From assembly GCA_017443945.1 (NCBI GenBank), contig JAFSXS010000086.1, positions 1 through 36,066 on the forward strand: a stretch of DNA of 36,066 nucleotides. Direction: 5' to 3'. The DNA comes from Synergistaceae bacterium (lineage in GTDB: Bacteria > Synergistota > Synergistia > Synergistales > Aminobacteriaceae). The position numbers and the translations under genes are program-made. The notes beneath the pieces were generated by a model. That model had not been told where the DNA came from. It was given only the letters and a program-made list of their open reading frames with translations, and searched no databases. Below are positions 8,274-15,869 of this stretch, one piece after another (position 1 is the first letter of the stretch; each line of letters starts with the position of its first letter).

Positions 8274-9098
8274 TTAATTCGAACCTTCCATAGCAGCTAA
8301 TTTCAAATGATAAATCGTATCAAACTGGTAATAAGGATCCGACACAATTACGCCCTCTGGTATATCAGGCTGAGTCTTTAGTCCGCGATAAATTTCGAAC
8401 CAGAACACTAAATCAGCACGTCCGGACGCAAGCGCAGAAGCTCTAGCAGGTGACTCAATGCTCAAGATTTCAACGTTAAATTTTAGTCTCTTGGCAATTT
8501 CCGCGAGTAAAGCAATGTTAAAACCGTCGGGCTTTCCGTCTGGAGCAGCAAAATCTATCGGGGGCAAATCTCCCGTTATAGCAGCTTTTATCGTTCTTGC
8601 TCCGTCAAATTTCGTGAAGTGAATCGGCGCAGGAGTCTCCATCATTGAGTCACGCGGCGTTATGTATTGTGCCTGAAGAGTTATTAATGTTCCGTCGCGC
8701 TTAAGTTCTGCAAGAGCCTTGTTAAATTCGTCCCTGAGTGCTTGATTATCGGACTTGAATCCAAACGCAAAGGCCATCGGATTATCTTTCATTATTACGG
8801 TGCAGTTAATTAAATAATTCGGATCAGCAGTCATTAAATATTCTGCTACGACTTCAGGCAAAGCGATCTCGTCAATTTTTCTAACCTGTAGAGCTAACTG
8901 CATTGCATTAATCGAGTCAAAATATTCAAATTCGGGCCTGCTCAAGTTTTCCAGCGAATAATATTGATAGCGGACACTTGACGCAAAATCAGAGGCATTC
9001 ATGCAAAGTTTTGCTAACATTCCGACACGATGACCCGCCGCAAATGACGAACCCGCAAATAAAGCAATTAATAATAAAGCAGCAAAAAATTTTTTCAT
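8274..9098 (-). CDS. Permuted solute-binding-like protein, paralogue 7 of 7
   Basis: A 274-residue exported protein (signal peptide 1-20, SFA). Residues 23-147 match the segment normally found in the C-terminal part of SBP_bac_3 proteins: HRVGMLAK, SINAMQLAL, KIDEIALPE, FAFGFKSDNQALRDEFNKAL and KRDGTL. Residues about 168-268 match the segment normally at the N-terminus: AITGDLPPIDF, DGFNIALLAEIAKRL, SGRADLVFW and VSDPYY. The half order is therefore reversed relative to HisJ-type proteins. It is the copy nearest the permease gene, so it may be the principal delivery protein. Ribosome binding site AGGAG lies 12 bases before the ATG. The ligand is unknown. Confidence 0.85.
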   Translation of the reverse strand: MKKFFAALLLIALFAGSSFAAGHRVGMLAKLCMNASDFASSVRYQYYSLENLSRPEFEYFDSINAMQLALQVRKIDEIALPEVVAEYLMTADPNYLINCTVIMKDNPMAFAFGFKSDNQALRDEFNKALAELKRDGTLITLQAQYITPRDSMMETPAPIHFTKFDGARTIKAAITGDLPPIDFAAPDGKPDGFNIALLAEIAKRLKFNVEILSIESPARASALASGRADLVFWFEIYRGLKTQPDIPEGVIVSDPYYQFDTIYHLKLAAMEGSN

Positions 9099-9113
9099 GA
9101 TATTACATCACTC

Positions 9114-9920
9114 CTATTTTAATTTTATGTGATAAAGCCTGTCCAAGTGCAAATAAGGATCAGATACAATTATTCCTTCGGGTATATCAGGCTGATTGTC
9201 TAGTTCGCGATAAAATTCAAGCCAGAATACTACATCAGCACGACCTGACGCAAGAGCAGCAGCCCTAGCACTAGAGTCTATATTTATGATCTCGACGTTA
9301 CATTTTAACCTGCGTGAAATTTCTGCAATTAAAGCTACATTATATCCTTCGGGCGTTCCGTCGGGTGCAACGTAATCGAGCGGGGGCAAGTCTCCAGTTA
9401 CAGCAATTTTTATTGTCTTGGCACCGTCAAATTTTGTGAATTTCACAGGGGCGGGCGGATTAACTAATGATTTGTCAAATTCCGAGTATTGAGCCTTAAT
9501 AAGTGCGAGAGTCCCGTCATTCTTCATTTCAGCAAGTGCCTTGTTTACTTCATCGCGCAGATTTGCATTATCAGCGTTAAACCCGAACACTAACGACGGA
9601 AAATTTTTTCCCAGAAGTATTATGCAATTAATCATATAGTCAGGGTTAATATCGAGCATATAATTAACAACAGGTTCAGACAATAAAATTTCGTCAATCT
9701 CTCCGGCCTTCAAAGCTAACTGCATTGCACTAATTGACGGATAATATTTTATTTCCGGTCTGCTCATAGCTGTACGTGTAAATATTTGAGAGTCAGCAAT
9801 TTTTGCTAGTTCTTCAGCGTCCGCATTGAGCTTTACGATTATTCCGACTCGATGACCCGCCGCAAATGACGAACTTGCAAATAAAGCTATTAACAACAGG
9901 GCAGTAAAAATTTTCCGCAT
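9114..9920 (-). CDS. Permuted solute-binding-like protein, paralogue 6 of 7
   Basis: A 268-residue exported protein (signal peptide to SFA, residue 20), closest to paralogue 7: the signal region and the AGHRVG start of the mature protein are shared. The lobe-II-like half comes first (SISAMQLALKAGEIDEILLSE; FGFNADNANLRDEVNKAL; KNDGTL). The lobe-I-like half is second (AVTGDLPPLDY; GYNVALIAEISRRL; SGRADVVFW; VSDPY), ending at residue 268 with almost no tail. The stop is 15 bp before the next gene. Role as ligand binder or sensor is inferred from the fold and operon. Confidence 0.85.
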   Translation of the reverse strand: MRKIFTALLLIALFASSSFAAGHRVGIIVKLNADAEELAKIADSQIFTRTAMSRPEIKYYPSISAMQLALKAGEIDEILLSEPVVNYMLDINPDYMINCIILLGKNFPSLVFGFNADNANLRDEVNKALAEMKNDGTLALIKAQYSEFDKSLVNPPAPVKFTKFDGAKTIKIAVTGDLPPLDYVAPDGTPEGYNVALIAEISRRLKCNVEIINIDSSARAAALASGRADVVFWLEFYRELDNQPDIPEGIIVSDPYLHLDRLYHIKLK

Positions 9921-9926
9921 AATAAA

Positions 9927-10799
9927 TTAATCCTCGTCTAATCTGACATGTAAAAATGTATCCCAATCAAAATATGAATCAGATAAAATTATTCCGTCGG
10001 GTATATCGTATTGAGCCTGAACGCTTCTATCGACTTCAAACCAGAAAACTACTTCAACACGTCCCGAAACAAGAGCCGCTGCCCTTGCCCCTGAGCTGAA
10101 CTGTACCGGCAAAATATTCACTCGTAAACGTCTGCCGATTTCTGCGAGCACTGCCTCATTAAAGCCTGCCGGGTGTCCGTTTGCGTCAATGTAATCAACT
10201 GGGGGCAAATCTCCTGTTACTGCGACTCTTATTAACGGCGCTCCGGGAAAATGCTCGAACTTTACCGCAAATTTTTCGCGCTCCTTCTTTGAGTTATTGC
10301 CGTAAAGATAATTATATTGCGGGTCATAGGCGTTGAAATCTTTTATGTACTTCTGCACGAGATTCATTAATACCCAGTCGGCCCTCATTGAACGTAAAGC
10401 AGCATTCCATTTATTAGCGAGCTCTTGATTATCCTTCATGAACCCAAAGCATAGACTCATTGTCCCCGACTTTGAGACGCACGAGACAGTATATTTTTTG
10501 TTCGTCTTGATTAAGTATTCCGCTACAAAATCAGGCAAAATCATTTCTTCAATGTCATTGCGGTCTACTGCTAATTGCATTTCAGAGAGAGAGTCATAAA
10601 ATTTTGCTGTACTTAATGCGTGATCACCGCCGAGAATCGCCCAGCCTCTAGTTGTCCATGACTCTTTTACGATTTTGTAGAACTCGTCGGGATTAGTCTT
10701 TAAGCGCGTCAAGAATCCAACTTCTAAATTTTCAGAGTCAGCAGCCCATACAGGACAGGCCGCTAACACAATCAAGCATAACACAAAAAATTTCTTCAT
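9927..10799 (-). CDS. Permuted solute-binding-like protein, paralogue 5 of 7 (divergent)
   Basis: A 290-residue exported protein. The N-terminus can be read as a signal peptidase I site (VWA, about residue 19) or a lipobox (LAAC, 12-15), so a lipid anchor is possible. It has the same permuted layout: SLSEMQLAVDRNDIEEMILPD and CFGFMKDNQELANKWNAAL, then AVTGDLPPVDY, AGFNEAVLAEIGRRL, SGRVEVVFW and LSDSYF. It is more divergent than its neighbours: the DGTL motif reads ADWVL, and an insert of about 20 residues (NAYDPQYNYLYGNNSKK) lies between the halves. This suggests specialisation. Ribosome binding site AGGAG is 11 bases before the start. Confidence 0.83.
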   Translation of the reverse strand: MKKFFVLCLIVLAACPVWAADSENLEVGFLTRLKTNPDEFYKIVKESWTTRGWAILGGDHALSTAKFYDSLSEMQLAVDRNDIEEMILPDFVAEYLIKTNKKYTVSCVSKSGTMSLCFGFMKDNQELANKWNAALRSMRADWVLMNLVQKYIKDFNAYDPQYNYLYGNNSKKEREKFAVKFEHFPGAPLIRVAVTGDLPPVDYIDANGHPAGFNEAVLAEIGRRLRVNILPVQFSSGARAAALVSGRVEVVFWFEVDRSVQAQYDIPDGIILSDSYFDWDTFLHVRLDED

Positions 10800-10803
10800 A
10801 AAA

Positions 10804-11670
10804 TTAATGTCTCCTGTACATGTTCAAGAAATCACGACGATAATTCCAGCTTGAAGAATTTACTTTTTCGGGGATCTTCTTAATGTGTATAAATTTGTTC
10901 CAGACATAATAAGGCTCGGACAAAATTACGCCGTCGGGAGTATCTGTCTTATCTCTGCCGGCCGTATCAATCTCGTACCAGAAAACAACATCAGCACGCC
11001 CTGACGATAAAGCAGCACTTCTCGCACCCGAATCAATATTTACAAGTTCAATATTTTTCTTCAGCAATGCCGCAATTTCCGACAATACAGCCGTATTAAA
11101 TCCCGCTGGAGTCCCGTCTGCCGCAATAAAATCTATCGGGGGCATGTCTCCTGTTACAGCAATTTTTATCGTCTCTGCGTTGTCGAAATGCTGAAATTTT
11201 ACCGGCTCAGGGTCTGACGTTGAATTTGTTATGTAAAGTCCTTCAATCGCTGATAATGTCCAGTCATCGCGGAGAGTCTGAAGAGCTTTATTAAATTCGT
11301 CGCGCAACTTTTTATTTTCTGCAAGGAAACCAAAAGCGAGTCCCCTTCCCGGTGCAGGCAATGCAAGAGCTGACTCAAAATTTTTGTTGCGATTCAGGAA
11401 ATAACCGGCGATAGATTCGGGTAAAATCATTTGATCGATTTCGCCTTTGTCTAGTGCCATCTGCATAGCTGTTAAAGTGTCATAAAATTTTGTGATGACG
11501 TTCAATATTTCGTTATGGGGCGCAAAAGTTTTTCTCCAAATATTTGCGTATTCAGACTCGGTGCTGTTCATTTTCGCGAGCAGACCAAGTTTTATTACGC
11601 GCATTTCAAGAGCTGAAGCACTCCCCGCCGTTAAAGCAAGGAGCAGAAACAAACATAAAAATTTTTTCAT
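10804..11670 (-). CDS. Permuted solute-binding-like protein, paralogue 4 of 7
   Basis: A 288-residue exported protein (signal peptide 1-20, ASA). First half: TLTAMQMALDKGEIDQMILPE, AFGFLAENKKLRDEFNKAL, DDWTL. Second half: AVTGDMPPIDF, AGFNTAVLSEIAALL, SGRADVVFWYE, LSEPYY. It differs from the others by a C-terminal tail of about 25 basic and aromatic residues (KVNSSSWNYRRDFLNMYRRH) after the fold should end, which could contact a partner or the envelope. AAGGAG lies 8 bases before the ATG. Confidence 0.84.
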   Translation of the reverse strand: MKKFLCLFLLLALTAGSASALEMRVIKLGLLAKMNSTESEYANIWRKTFAPHNEILNVITKFYDTLTAMQMALDKGEIDQMILPESIAGYFLNRNKNFESALALPAPGRGLAFGFLAENKKLRDEFNKALQTLRDDWTLSAIEGLYITNSTSDPEPVKFQHFDNAETIKIAVTGDMPPIDFIAADGTPAGFNTAVLSEIAALLKKNIELVNIDSGARSAALSSGRADVVFWYEIDTAGRDKTDTPDGVILSEPYYVWNKFIHIKKIPEKVNSSSWNYRRDFLNMYRRH

Positions 11671-11682
11671 GAGTATATCTCC

Positions 11683-12504
11683 TTATTTCTTAATTTCCAG
11701 TGCTGCACGTGAGTCCAGCAAATAAGGCTCAGAAATCACCGCACCCGTTAACTTGTCAAGCGGATAGGGCATTATCTCGCCTTTATCGTTATAAATCGAG
11801 CAAATCCAGAACAATAAATCAACTTTTCCCGACATTAAAGCACTTTCGCGCGCTCCTGTGTCAATATTTACAAGCTCAAAATTTTTGTTGATTCTCTTGC
11901 TCAAATCTGCGAGAAAAGCTGTGTTAAATCCTGCCGGCGTTCCATCAGCTAATATACAGTCCATCGGGGGCAAGTCTCCTGTTATAGCGATCTTGAGTGA
12001 TTCTGCACCGTCAATAACAGGAATTATAACCGGTTCAGGGTCATTATTGCCGAGTTCGAGAATATATTTTTGCTGTAATTTCGTGAGAGTCCCGTCGGCC
12101 TTCATGTCAGAAATTGCGCGGTTGACTGCTGTTAATATTTCCCGTTTCGGTTCGAGTGCTGCAAGAGAGTAGCCCATTACTTTATTATGATGATGATCGA
12201 TATAATTTAATTTGCTATTACGTGCAGCAATATATTTTGCAACTATTGAAGGCAGAGCGAATCTGTCAATTTTCCCCGCGTTCAGTGCCATTAGCATAGA
12301 CGTTAAATTATCGTAGAAAACTATAATATTTTCATTCTTGAAGCCTGCTTGTTTGCCCTCAAGAACTGCTATTTTTTCCGTCCATGTAAGAACGTCCGAC
12401 TCACTAAGGCCAATGCACGTAAGAGCCCCTATTCTCGCCGGAGCAGAAAAACTTACTCCCTCACAAAATATCACAAGCAAGACAGCTAATAAAATTTTAC
12501 GCAT
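11683..12504 (-). CDS. Permuted solute-binding-like protein, paralogue 3 of 7 (twin of paralogue 2)
   Basis: A 273-residue exported protein (signal peptide 1-20) that is a close duplicate of the next gene upstream: equal length, near-identical second half (PPMDCILADGTPAGFNTAFL) and a 39-base identical DNA stretch near 11840-11885. Half order is permuted. The usual FW-E segment after SGKVDLLFW is replaced by a Cys/Ile-rich ICSIYNDKG, and the end reads SEPYLLDSRAALEIKK. An HHH cluster (DHHHNK) replaces the region just before the FGF strand and is specific to this copy. There is no strong ribosome binding site, so coupling to the upstream gene 3 bp away is likely. Confidence 0.84.
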   Translation of the reverse strand: MRKILLAVLLVIFCEGVSFSAPARIGALTCIGLSESDVLTWTEKIAVLEGKQAGFKNENIIVFYDNLTSMLMALNAGKIDRFALPSIVAKYIAARNSKLNYIDHHHNKVMGYSLAALEPKREILTAVNRAISDMKADGTLTKLQQKYILELGNNDPEPVIIPVIDGAESLKIAITGDLPPMDCILADGTPAGFNTAFLADLSKRINKNFELVNIDTGARESALMSGKVDLLFWICSIYNDKGEIMPYPLDKLTGAVISEPYLLDSRAALEIKK

Positions 12505-12507
12505 AAT

Positions 12508-13329
12508 TTATTTCTTCACTTCCAATGCTGCACGTGAGTCCAGCAAATAAGGCTCTGAGACTGCTACACCAGTGAAATTATCAAGAGGATAGGGCATTCT
12601 GTCGCCCTTCTCATTATAGACCGAACGAGACCAGAATAACATATCAACACGACCCGATGATAAAGCAGTTTCGCGCGCTCCTGTGTCAATATTTACAAGC
12701 TCAAAATTTTTCTTGATTCGTTTGCTCAATTCCGCGAGAAAAGCTGTGTTAAATCCTGCCGGCGTTCCATCAGATAAAATGCAGTCCATCGGGGGAATAT
12801 CTCCTGTTACTGCGATTTTGAACGTGCTTTCACGATAAATAACGGGCATTGTAACAGGTTCAGGATCATTATTGCCGAGCTCAAGAATATATTTGCGCAT
12901 TAATTTAGCAAGAGTCCCGTCTGCCTTCATGTCAAAAATTGCAAGGTTGATTCCCATTAACATATTACGCTTTGACTCCGGCACTGCAATAGAATAACCG
13001 ATTACAGCGTTATTGTGATAATCTACGTAATTCAAATTTTCATTTCTGGCTGCGATGTAACGTGCACACATTGACGTTAAAGAAATTTTGTCAACCTTTC
13101 CTGCGTTGAGTGCCATTAAGAGACTCGTTAAATTCTCGTAGAAAGCTATACTATTTTCTTTGTCAACGGCTTCCGGCTGACCCTCAAGAGGCGCAATTTT
13201 CGACATCCATTCGATTACGCCATTCTCATCAAGTCCGACGGGTGAAAGCATACCGGTTTTTATCGGCGCAGAAAAACTCATTCCCGCACAACAAATTACA
13301 AGCAGAGAAGCTAATAAAATTTTACGCAT
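12508..13329 (-). CDS. Permuted solute-binding-like protein, paralogue 2 of 7 (twin of paralogue 3)
   Basis: A 273-residue exported protein (signal peptide 1-20). Permuted arrangement: NLTSLLMALNAGKVDKISLTS, then KADGTLAKLMRKYI in the first half; AVTGDIPPMDC, AGFNTAFLAELSKRI, SGRVDMLFW and SEPYLLDSRAALEVKK in the second. By eye it is about 70% identical to paralogue 3, which indicates a recent tandem duplication. GGGAGG lies 12 bases upstream of the ATG, inside the gap to paralogue 1. Confidence 0.85.
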   Translation of the reverse strand: MRKILLASLLVICCAGMSFSAPIKTGMLSPVGLDENGVIEWMSKIAPLEGQPEAVDKENSIAFYENLTSLLMALNAGKVDKISLTSMCARYIAARNENLNYVDYHNNAVIGYSIAVPESKRNMLMGINLAIFDMKADGTLAKLMRKYILELGNNDPEPVTMPVIYRESTFKIAVTGDIPPMDCILSDGTPAGFNTAFLAELSKRIKKNFELVNIDTGARETALSSGRVDMLFWSRSVYNEKGDRMPYPLDNFTGVAVSEPYLLDSRAALEVKK

Positions 13330-13332
13330 GAT

Positions 13333-14250
13333 TTATTTATTCCTCCCTATAATTAAATCAGTGTCCCAAGTGTAATAAGGCTCGGACAAAATTACTCCGT
13401 CAATAGAGTCCTTCATGTTTACGTTTTTACCCTTCAAGCCCTTAACGTTATTAGTGTTAAAGCCTTCAGTGTTCCTATACCAGAAAACGACATCAGCACG
13501 TTCTGACGATAAAGCCGCAGACCTTCCGCCAGCATCTACACTAATGAGCCTGATATTTTTCTTGAGTCTCTTGCCTATTTCGCTTAAAATCGCAGTGTTG
13601 TAGCCCGTCGGAGTCCCGTTCGCTGAAATAAAATCTATCGGCGGCAAATCTCCCGTTACTGCAACTTTTATAACGGCTGCTCCCTTGAAATTTTCAAATT
13701 TTACCGGCTGAGGCTCGCTGTTTCCCAAATCTGTAATATATTTGCTCTCGATACGCTTTAATGTTCCGTCCTTCTTCATTGCGTTAATAGCGGTGTTAAA
13801 TTCTTTCTGTAATTTCGTGTTCCCGCGCTTGAATCCAAATGAAATAGTTGACGGCATCATGTTTAACGAGAAATAAATATCATAATTTGAATTATTGTTC
13901 ACGAGATAAAGTGCTACGGCCTCAGGTAATGAAATCTCGTCAATTCTTCCCGCACGTAAAGCCATTTCCATAGCCATTAACGAGTCAAAAAATTTGATTA
14001 CCCTGCGCGTTTTGACAAGCGAAGCAAGAAAACCTTCTAAACGGTCATAGTTTGCCCACTCGCCTTTTTCGTCATCAGTCGGGATTAATGGAGCTACAGC
14101 CTTTCTCAAGTCGTCAAGACTCTCTTGAAATTCCTGCTCTGTAGTGCCCAAATAAGTTAATACACCTGCATTGACAGAATTTTTTTCCGCCGCAAAAACT
14201 GACTGACCCACCAGCAATAATAATATTACTGCACAAATAAATTTTTTCAT
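13333..14250 (-). CDS. Permuted solute-binding-like protein, paralogue 1 of 7 (longest)
   Basis: A 305-residue exported protein (signal peptide 1-20, VFA). It shows the permutation most clearly. After the signal peptide comes NAGVLTYLGTTEQEF (about 27-41), equivalent to the GVLQGTTQETF hinge-to-lobe-II segment in the middle of HisJ. GRIDEISLPEAVALYL (101-116) and FGFKRGNTKLQKEFNTAI...DGTL (138-164) follow. The canonical N-terminal segment AVTGDLPPIDF (197-207), GYNTAILSEIGKRL, DVVFW (253-257) and SEPYY (289-293) comes last. It carries extra insertions at about 50-82 and 263-280. AAGGAGG is 16 bases before the ATG, an unusually long spacer. It is the first of the seven copies to be transcribed. 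Confidence 0.85.
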   Translation of the reverse strand: MKKFICAVILLLLVGQSVFAAEKNSVNAGVLTYLGTTEQEFQESLDDLRKAVAPLIPTDDEKGEWANYDRLEGFLASLVKTRRVIKFFDSLMAMEMALRAGRIDEISLPEAVALYLVNNNSNYDIYFSLNMMPSTISFGFKRGNTKLQKEFNTAINAMKKDGTLKRIESKYITDLGNSEPQPVKFENFKGAAVIKVAVTGDLPPIDFISANGTPTGYNTAILSEIGKRLKKNIRLISVDAGGRSAALSSERADVVFWYRNTEGFNTNNVKGLKGKNVNMKDSIDGVILSEPYYTWDTDLIIGRNK

Positions 14251-14271
14251 GATAAAGCGTGTTAGACCTCC

Positions 14272-15474
14272 TTAAAATTTTGCATGAGATAAAATGTTCA
14301 TGTAACTTGTAAATTTAGGAAATAGATTTTGTCTCGCACTTGTTACGAATTTATTTATCTGAACCGGCGTAAAATTTCCCATACCAGGCAGAAGCGCAGA
14401 ATCTAATAACGCAGCAATCTTTATAATATATTCACGTTCTATTATGTCATTCAAGTCAAAGTATGCGCGAATCATTAAGTCATAGAAAATTTTTGCCCTG
14501 TTTGGCTCGAATCCCGTTAAAGATTTTGCAAATATATCTGACTCTAATACGTGAATCATATAAATTTCTGCGAGATCAAAAATTGGATTCCCGACACTTG
14601 AACCCGACATATTAAGCAAAATTATCTCGTCGTCCTGAACAAATACATTTCCAGCATGATAACTGCCGTAAACGAACGTATTTTTTTCCGGGACTGCATT
14701 TATTAAATTTGCAAGCTGTTCGATTTCATTCTTAGTGTAATGACTGGCCGCGTGCTTGAGATATTCAAGAACTAAACTTTTTGTCTTGGGAAAAATTCCC
14801 TCTTCAGGTACGCACGAATGAATTTGCTTGAGTGCTGTTCCCATATTGACGGCGTATTGATTTAGATTCCAGTCCTGAAAATTTACTAGTGATGCAACTG
14901 TGCGGGCGTTCGGCATCTCGTAAACAAGTCCGTATCTGTCATTATAATGCACTATATAATATGATATAAGCGTAGGGATTCCGCAAAGGAGTGCTGCTTT
15001 GGTCAATTTCATCTCGTTTTCCACGTCAGCAAGATTTTTCCCAGCCGGATATAATTTCATAAGCTCATCAGAATTAACCCTGAAAATTTCTGTTCCGTCA
15101 GACTTGCCGATTAATTGACCGTTAATTTGTGAAAGCTCCTTAACTTCAGACACTTTTATATTATCTTCAGCTACTGATACATCAAAAATTTGCGAGAAAC
15201 CTGTTACTTCGAGAATCTCATAAATTTTCGGTGATACATTAGTTAATACCACCTGAGAGTTACATTTTTTATGGATGGCCAGCATTGCACGAAGTCCCGC
15301 GCTGGAAATATAATCAAGACCCCTGCAGTCGATAATTACAGTAGAGTCATTCTTATCGCCTACATGAGACATTATGACGTTCAAGAAATTTTGTGAGCTG
15401 GCCGCGTCGAGTCTGCCCGAAATAGAAAATTTTAATGCACCCGCTTTTGATGTATTAATTGAAAATTTTTCCAT
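14272..15474 (-). CDS. STAS domain fused to an APH/Bud32-like pseudokinase
   Basis: A 400-residue cytosolic protein. Residues 1-100 are a STAS anti-anti-sigma domain with the phosphorylation-site motif DYISSAGLRAML (Ser57/Ser58). Residues about 118-390 align with the kinase domain of the fusion at 20230-21399, but key residues are lost. The glycine-rich loop is degraded (GKSDGTEIF). The HGD catalytic loop is YGSYHAGN (Asp to Ser271; Asn276 kept), and the metal-binding Asp of LID is Asn288 (LLNMSG). The N-lobe Lys (MKLY, Lys140) remains. Catalysis is therefore unlikely, and a scaffold or ligand-sensing role is inferred. The start overlaps the RsbW-like gene stop by one base (TAATG). Confidence 0.85.
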   Translation of the reverse strand: MEKFSINTSKAGALKFSISGRLDAASSQNFLNVIMSHVGDKNDSTVIIDCRGLDYISSAGLRAMLAIHKKCNSQVVLTNVSPKIYEILEVTGFSQIFDVSVAEDNIKVSEVKELSQINGQLIGKSDGTEIFRVNSDELMKLYPAGKNLADVENEMKLTKAALLCGIPTLISYYIVHYNDRYGLVYEMPNARTVASLVNFQDWNLNQYAVNMGTALKQIHSCVPEEGIFPKTKSLVLEYLKHAASHYTKNEIEQLANLINAVPEKNTFVYGSYHAGNVFVQDDEIILLNMSGSSVGNPIFDLAEIYMIHVLESDIFAKSLTGFEPNRAKIFYDLMIRAYFDLNDIIEREYIIKIAALLDSALLPGMGNFTPVQINKFVTSARQNLFPKFTSYMNILSHAKF

Positions 15475-15869
15475 TATGCAAGCCTCTTTGTTATCGTAAA
15501 AATATTTCTGTCGTCCTTGCGTTCATAATTAAGAGAGTCCATACTTTTTTTGACGAGATAAATACCAAGCCCGCCGATTTTGCGTTCTTCAGCAGGTAAA
15601 GTAACATCGGGATCAGGTTTCGCTAACGGGTCAAAGTATACGCCCTCATCAATAAAAACTATCTTGGCCGATTCAGAATTTATGTCAGTCAGGATAATTG
15701 CATATTCCGAACCTGAATAATGAGCGATATTCACAAAAATTTCTTCAATAGCAACATCGAGCTGCATTTGTATTTTCGGGCTGCAGCCGTTTTCTTCCAA
15801 GTCGGCATCAATGAACGCAAGAACATCATCAAGTTTATTTACGTCTGCTGAAACTTTAAGTTCTTTCAC
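15474..15869 (-). CDS. RsbW/SpoIIAB-like serine kinase (anti-sigma factor type)
   Basis: A 131-residue GHKL-fold protein with all boxes intact: N-box AIEEIFVNIAHYS (Glu42, Glu43, Asn47), G1 box IDEGVYFDP (Asp74, Gly76), and G2 box GGLGIYLVKKSMD (99-111). In known systems such kinases phosphorylate a STAS protein on Ser/Thr and bind either that protein or a sigma factor. Candidate substrates here are the STAS domains encoded at 18596-18892, 14272-15474 and 20230-21399. It overlaps the phosphatase gene by 4 bp and the STAS-pseudokinase gene by 1 bp, so the three are translationally linked. Confidence 0.9.
   Translation of the reverse strand: MKELKVSADVNKLDDVLAFIDADLEENGCSPKIQMQLDVAIEEIFVNIAHYSGSEYAIILTDINSESAKIVFIDEGVYFDPLAKPDPDVTLPAEERKIGGLGIYLVKKSMDSLNYERKDDRNIFTITKRLA

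Noticed and set aside
11492-13331. Plus-strand open frames opposite the binding-protein genes
   Set aside because: Shadow frames of conserved minus-strand genes with low-complexity translations.
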